Below, one piece after another: positions 60,521 through 64,000 of a DNA stretch of 64,000 nucleotides; the first letter of the stretch is position 1, and the number at the start of each line of letters is the position of its first letter. The stretch lies in the NCBI GenBank assembly GCA_963812505.1, contig CAWEVM010000012.1:57756-121755 (forward strand), given 5' to 3'. The position numbers and the translations under genes are program-made. The notes below the pieces were generated by a model, which was given only the letters and a program-made list of their open reading frames with translations, did no database searches and was not told the origin of the DNA. Source of the stretch: JAMXLO01 sp963812505 (lineage in GTDB: Bacteria > Pseudomonadota > Alphaproteobacteria > Acetobacterales > Acetobacteraceae).

Positions 60521-60789
60521 CGAACACGCTGTCCCTTAACCCGGATGGCTTTGATCTCCGCCCTTTCGAGCCAGCGGGCGACCGGGAACCAAGACATTCC
60601 GGTCGGTTCCATTACTGCAGTGATGGTGCTCTCTGCCGGCAGCCTTTCTCGCAATCGAGCCACCAAGCTGCTGAGGCTTTCGGATGTTAGGCGGAAGCTG
60701 ATCGGCTTTGCGTGCGGGCGTCCGTCGAAGATGCGGGCGACATGATCGCCGCGGATGGCGAGATCGATGCCGATGGTTCGCTGACCCAT
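60515..60789 (-). pseudogene. IS110 family transposase, N-terminal fragment
   Basis: MGQRTIGIDLAIRGDHVARI begins a DEDD-type IS110 transposase, with the first Asp and then AVMEPTGMSWFPVARWL and IRVKGQRVRALRR. The frame then crosses into the antisense of the IS630 remnant, so about two thirds of the protein is lost. Its 5' non-coding end (60790-60862) is cut by the IS256 element. Confidence 0.8.
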
Positions 60790-60862
60790 GAAGTTCTCCT
60801 GCGTGATGCGGGCGAAGTCCTGGGTGACGCAGCCATGTGCTTGATTCGTAGGCGGTTCATAC

Positions 60863-62186
60863 GGGCCTGTCAGGAATCCTGTGTGGAGGGTCATACGGTA
60901 GCCCCAGAAGGGCGAGGGGGACGTATGACGATCCGGGACGCGATCATCGATGAGCTGCTATCGGGCGAGGATCCGCAGGCGGTGTTTGCCAAGGACGGGC
61001 TGCTGGAGGCGCTGAAGAAGGCGCTGGCGGAGCGCATCCTGGATGCCGAGTTGGAGCACCATCTGCGCGGTGAGCGTGCCCAGGCGGGGCGGGGGACGCC
61101 GCGCAACCATCGCAACGGGCACAGCCGCAAGACGATGCTGAGCGGGTCGGGCAAGCTGGAGATCGCGGTGCCGCGCGACCGCCAGGCGAACTTCGAGCCG
61201 CAACTGATTGCCAAGTACCGTCGCCGCTTCCCCGATTTCGATGCCAAGGTGATCTCGCTCTACGCGCGCGGCCTGAGCATGCGCGAGATCGAGGGCCATG
61301 TGCGGGATCTGTATGGCATCGAAGTCTCGCCCGAGCTGATCAGCACGGTCACCGACGCGGTGCACGAGCAGGTGACGGAGTGGCAGAACCGGCCGCTGGA
61401 ACCGCTCTACGCCCTGGTGTTCTTCGATGCGCTGCGGGTCAAGGTGCGCGACGAAGGCATGGTGCGCAACAAGGCAGTGTATTTGGCGCTCGGCGTGCGG
61501 CCCGACGGCACCAAAGAGGCGCTCGGTCTGTGGATCGAGCAGACCGAAGGCGCCAAATTCTGGCTGCGGGTGATGAACGAGTTGCGCACCCGCGGGGTGC
61601 AGGACGTGCTGATCGCCGTGGTTGACGGGCTGAACGGTTTTCCGGAGGCGATCAACGCCGTGTTCCCGCAAACCCAGGTGCAGACCTGCATCGTGCATCT
61701 GCTGCGCCATGCGCTGTCGTTTGCTTCATGGAAGGACCGCCGCGAGCTCGCCGCCGCGCTGCGGCCGATCTACACGGCGGTGAACGCCGAGGCGGCACGC
61801 GAGGCCCTGGAAGACTTCGCCGCCGGGTCATGGGGCCGCAAATATCCGCCCATCGCACCGGCCTGGCGACGGCAGTGGGAACAGGTGATCCCGTTCTTCG
61901 CCTACCCGCCCGAGGTGCGGCGGATCATCTACACCACCAATGCCATCGAGAGCCTCAATAGCAAATTACGCACCGCAGTGCGCAGCCGTGGCCACTTCCC
62001 CAATGACGAAGCGGCAACCAAGCTGTTGTTCCTGGTGTTGCGCGAGGTCGGCCGCGAGTGGAAGATGCCGCCACGCGAATGGGCCGCCGCCAAGACGCAG
62101 TTCGCCGTCATGTTCGGCGAACGGTTCACCGCAGAGTAGAGGGTTCAACTGCAACCGACCCTCCACACAGGATTCCTGACAGGCCC
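60863..62186 (+). mobile_element. IS256-family insertion sequence, apparently complete
   Basis: 1324 bases bounded by perfect 29-bp inverted repeats (60863-60891 and 62158-62186, outer end GGGCCTGTCAGGAATCC). It contains one intact transposase gene. The eight bases outside each end do not match (GTTCATAC left, CTTCGAGA right), so no target duplication is seen. It separates an IS110 fragment on the left from an IS21 fragment on the right. Confidence 0.93.
60925..62139 (+). CDS. IS256 family transposase
   Basis: 404 residues, full length. MTIRDAIIDELLSGEDPQAV opening, the region VFFDALRVKVRDEG with the first catalytic Asp, LIAVVDGLNGFPEAI with the second, and TTNAIESLNSKLR with the Glu complete the DDE triad. 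CIVHLLRHAL is also typical of the family. ATG 60925 follows GGCGAGGGGG; the open frame extends upstream through the terminal repeat. Probably active. Confidence 0.95.
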   Translation: MTIRDAIIDELLSGEDPQAVFAKDGLLEALKKALAERILDAELEHHLRGERAQAGRGTPRNHRNGHSRKTMLSGSGKLEIAVPRDRQANFEPQLIAKYRRRFPDFDAKVISLYARGLSMREIEGHVRDLYGIEVSPELISTVTDAVHEQVTEWQNRPLEPLYALVFFDALRVKVRDEGMVRNKAVYLALGVRPDGTKEALGLWIEQTEGAKFWLRVMNELRTRGVQDVLIAVVDGLNGFPEAINAVFPQTQVQTCIVHLLRHALSFASWKDRRELAAALRPIYTAVNAEAAREALEDFAAGSWGRKYPPIAPAWRRQWEQVIPFFAYPPEVRRIIYTTNAIESLNSKLRTAVRSRGHFPNDEAATKLLFLVLREVGREWKMPPREWAAAKTQFAVMFGERFTAE

Positions 62187-62751
62187 CTTCGAGATGGCTT
62201 CCACGCCATGGCAGCCTCGGTGTCGAAGACACCTGCCTCGTTCGCTTCGACAACAACAAATACTCGGTGAACGCCAGTGCGCTCGGCTGGCCGGTCGAGA
62301 TCCACACCGGACCCTGTCCTCGGCGGGCCTGCGGCCCGACCCGGGGGCCGTTCGGATCGTCATCCGCCAGGATGGGCGCATCGTCGCCGAACATCGCCGC
62401 AGCTACAGCCATGGCGAGACGATCTAAGACCCTTGGCATTACGTGCCGGTCCTGGCCCGCGAGCCGGGCGCGCTGCGCAACGGCGCGCCGTTCCGAGACT
62501 GGGTCCTGCCGGCAACACTGGAGCGGGTGCGCTGTCGGCTCGCCCTGTCCGACGATGGTGACCGCCCGATGGTCGCAATCCTGTCTGCTGTGCTAACTGA
62601 TGGATTGCCGGCGGTCGAAGCGGCAGGCGTTCACTCGTTCGACGTGATCATCAACATCCTCACCCGATATCGCGACCCGGGACCGACCGCCACCATCCTC
62701 ACGCCGGATGCCTTGACCATGCGGCACATGCCGATCGCCGACTGCGCCTGA
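62187..62751 (+). pseudogene. IS21 IstA transposase, 3' remnant
   Basis: C-terminal part of IstA spread over three frames: DGFHAMAASVSKT, then DNNKYSVNASALGWPVEIH, then VIRQDGRIVAEHRRSY and, after an in-frame TAA at 62425, VPVLAREPGALRNGAPFRDW through ILTPDALTMRHMPIADCA. At least two frameshifts and one stop make it non-functional. The catalytic domain is missing, removed at the IS256 border. Confidence 0.85.
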
Positions 62752-62771
62752 TATGACCAACTCAGGAGCCG

Positions 62772-62893
62772 ATGAGCATGGAGCGAACCGAGGTCCTCGA
62801 CATGATGGGCGCGCTGAAGCTCTACGGCATGAAGGGCGCCTATGCCAAGACGCTGGCCACCGCGATCAAGCGCAAGCATGAACCACAACGCCG
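62772..62893 (+). pseudogene. IS21 IstB helper ATPase, 5' fragment
   Basis: MSMERTEVLDMMGALKLYGM and ATAIKRKHEPQR match the first 40 residues of IstB. It follows the IstA remnant after 20 bases, as in IS21. The match stops abruptly where an integrase remnant in the opposite direction begins, so the ATPase domain is missing. Confidence 0.8.
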
Positions 62894-63140
62894 ATGCTCA
62901 ATCGGATCGATCCCGTTGCCGAGCAGCTTCCGGGCATCCGCCGCCTTCTCCCGCGCCTGCTTCAGGCTGACGCGGTCCGCATGCCCCCAGCGCCATCGTG
63001 CGAGCCTTGCCGTTCCGCATGTAGCGCAGGAACTAGGCGCGCTGCTGCGGCGTCGCTACCTTGAGCCACAGCCCGTCACCATCGCCATACCGGCCGGGCT
63101 CGCGCTTGTTCGCACATCCGACGCTGTGAGTTTTGCCATA
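62888..63140 (-). pseudogene. Tyrosine integrase N-terminal remnant (DUF4102-like)
   Basis: Read leftward: REPGRYGDGDGLWLKVATPQ, a stop, FLRYMRNGKARTMALGACG, then after a frame change VSLKQAREKAADARKLLGNG and IDPIEHR. This is the arm-binding N-terminal domain of P4/DUF4102-type phage integrases. One stop and a frameshift are visible and the catalytic domain is absent. It suggests that a genomic island once ended here; no tRNA gene is visible. Confidence 0.65.
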
Positions 63141-63232
63141 ATTGCTTCCGTCTAGGGCCTGTCCTCATTTAGGGGATTCCGGCGCGGCGAAAACTTCAAT
63201 TCATAGGGGGTCAGCCGATTTGGAGCTGACCG

Positions 63233-63604
63233 ATGCGACGTTATGGCATACGCGACGATCAATGGGAGCGTATCCGGGAGCTGCTGCCTGGTCAGGAGGG
63301 ACATGTGGGAGTGACGGCGGCAGACAACCGGCTGTTCGTCGAGGCGGTGCTGTACCGCTACCGCACCGGCATGCCGTGGCGCGATCTGCCGGAGCGCTTC
63401 GGTGACTGGAAGAACGTGCATCAACGCTTCAGCAGATGGGCCAAATCTGGTGTATGGGAGAAGGTCTTCCTGCATCTTTCCGCTGACGCCGACAATGAAT
63501 ATGCGATGATCGACAGCACCATTGTGCGTGCCCATCAGCACAGCGCCGGCGCCCAAAAAAAGCCGGCGAGGACCAGGCGATCGGCCGATCGCGCGGGGGG
63601 TTGA
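63233..63604 (+). CDS. IS5-family transposase OrfA
   Basis: 123 residues in frame 0. YGIRDDQWERIRELLPGQEG, YRTGMPWRDLPERFGDWKNV and AMIDSTIVRAHQHSAG (first catalytic Asp) are typical IS5/IS427. Near its end the coding strand has a run of seven A at 63555-63561. After this, frame 0 drifts to a stop at 63604, whereas the -1 frame continues as the C-terminal half of the transposase. Confidence 0.92.
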   Translation: MRRYGIRDDQWERIRELLPGQEGHVGVTAADNRLFVEAVLYRYRTGMPWRDLPERFGDWKNVHQRFSRWAKSGVWEKVFLHLSADADNEYAMIDSTIVRAHQHSAGAQKKPARTRRSADRAGG

Positions 63605-63990
63605 GCACCAAAATCCACGCCCTGGTCGATGCGCTCGGCAACCCGGTCAACTTCTTCCTGACCGGCGGAGAGGCGCATGATCTGGTCGGCGCCGACCACC
63701 TCCTGCCCTCGATGCAAGCCGACACGCTGATCGCCGACAAAGCGTTCGATGCCGACGAGCGGGTCATCGCGCCGCTGGCTGCGGCCGGCAAAACGGCGGT
63801 GATCCCGCCCAAGGCAAACCGGCGACTGCCTCGCGACTACGACCAATACATCTACCAGGCGCGTCACCTCATCGAGAACTTCTTCGCCAAACTCAAGCAG
63901 TTTCGTGCCATCGCCACCCGCTACGACAAGACCGCGCGCAACTTCCTCGCCGCCATCCACCTGACCGCCGGGCTTATTTGGCTCAATTGA
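63601..63990 (+). CDS. IS5-family transposase OrfB
   Basis: 129 residues in the -1 frame relative to OrfA. It holds LSTKIHALVDALGNPVNFFL, the second Asp in LIADKAFDADERV and the Glu in RHLIENFFAKLKQF, ending TAGLIWLN. The real product is almost certainly an OrfA-OrfB fusion made by slippage on the A7 run; translated from there it reads KKAGEDQAIGRSRGGLSTK without a gap. The TTG at 63601 is only a formal start. Confidence 0.9.
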   Translation: MSTKIHALVDALGNPVNFFLTGGEAHDLVGADHLLPSMQADTLIADKAFDADERVIAPLAAAGKTAVIPPKANRRLPRDYDQYIYQARHLIENFFAKLKQFRAIATRYDKTARNFLAAIHLTAGLIWLN

Positions 63991-64000
63991 GGACAGGCCC

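Larger units (their letters stand above)
63155..64000 (+). mobile_element. IS5-family (IS427-like) insertion sequence, complete
   Basis: 846 bases ending at the window edge. Inverted ends GGGCCTGTCCTCA match at 63155 and at 64000. Two overlapping frames code one transposase through -1 frameshifting. The left flank is TCTA; the right flank is not in the window, so the target duplication cannot be checked. Confidence 0.9.

Noticed and set aside
63586..63610. Apparent frameshift pseudogene in the IS5 transposase
   Set aside because: The -1 offset and A7 run fit programmed frameshifting, so the element is treated as intact.
1..64000. CRISPR arrays, tRNA and rRNA genes
   Set aside because: No regular spaced repeats and no tRNA-like or rRNA-like sequence were recognised on either strand by eye; a dedicated tRNA scan would settle the former.

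Overview
The window is 64 kb of GC-rich chromosome from an alphaproteobacterium. A Rhodospirillales/Acetobacteraceae-like origin is likely but not proven. Supporting signs are the pyruvate dehydrogenase E1 beta subunit with its own N-terminal lipoyl domain, DUF1244, DUF2312 and DUF3597 proteins, a membrane-bound ferritin MbfA, twin-arginine type sugar-binding proteins, and short dispersed hairpin repeats. No tRNA, rRNA or CRISPR array was seen. Most of the window is ordinary metabolic chromosome; only the last 4 kb is mobile-element debris.

Layout. 0-5.1 kb: the end of a PotC-like ABC permease, a DoeA/creatinase-like M24 protein, a branched-chain amino acid type binding protein, a small cysteine-rich secreted protein, a periplasmic DsrE-like protein and a TAXI-type TRAP receptor. 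5.3-11.1 kb: the pyruvate dehydrogenase cluster (pdhA, pdhB, pdhC, a GNAT enzyme, lpdA), read leftward. 11.2-26.5 kb: mostly single genes, including an SNase-like protein, CoA transferase, MAPEG, GFA, a TTC38-like TPR protein, an MFS exporter, two alcohol dehydrogenases, CHAD/CYTH plus SixA, Ada and an FTR1 iron permease. 26.5-31.7 kb: a DUF6166 protein, a MaoC hydratase, then a compact set of fatty acid hydroxylase, a 58-residue membrane protein and two tandem GMC oxidoreductases.

31.7-36.4 kb: a tightly overlapped three-gene unit of YfiR-like periplasmic protein, TonB-dependent receptor and membrane GGDEF-EAL protein. It looks like a complete outer-membrane to c-di-GMP signalling module and is the most interesting system here. 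36.4-39.2 kb: glycerate 2-kinase with pyruvate kinase. 40-46 kb: a sugar ABC transporter with two paralogous binding proteins, one of them broken by a single in-frame stop. 46-50.7 kb: the glycine cleavage operon gcvT-gcvH-gcvP behind a tandem glycine riboswitch, with gcvT carrying a one-base frameshift. 50.9-59.6 kb: a DUF2339 membrane protein, a second CoA transferase, a FitAB/VapBC toxin-antitoxin pair, a luciferase-like monooxygenase, a class III aminotransferase, MbfA and cytochrome b561.

60.1-64 kb: an insertion graveyard of IS630, IS110, IS21 and integrase remnants interleaved with two apparently intact elements, an IS256-family element with perfect 29-bp ends and an IS5-family element that needs -1 frameshifting.

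Metabolically the window links C2/C3 chemistry: glycine cleavage, glycerate kinase to pyruvate kinase, then pyruvate dehydrogenase. It also holds iron handling (FTR1, MbfA) and alcohol oxidation (GMC and zinc dehydrogenases). Two otherwise well-preserved genes, gcvT and one sugar-binding protein, carry single-base lesions, so recent decay or sequencing error should be considered for both.
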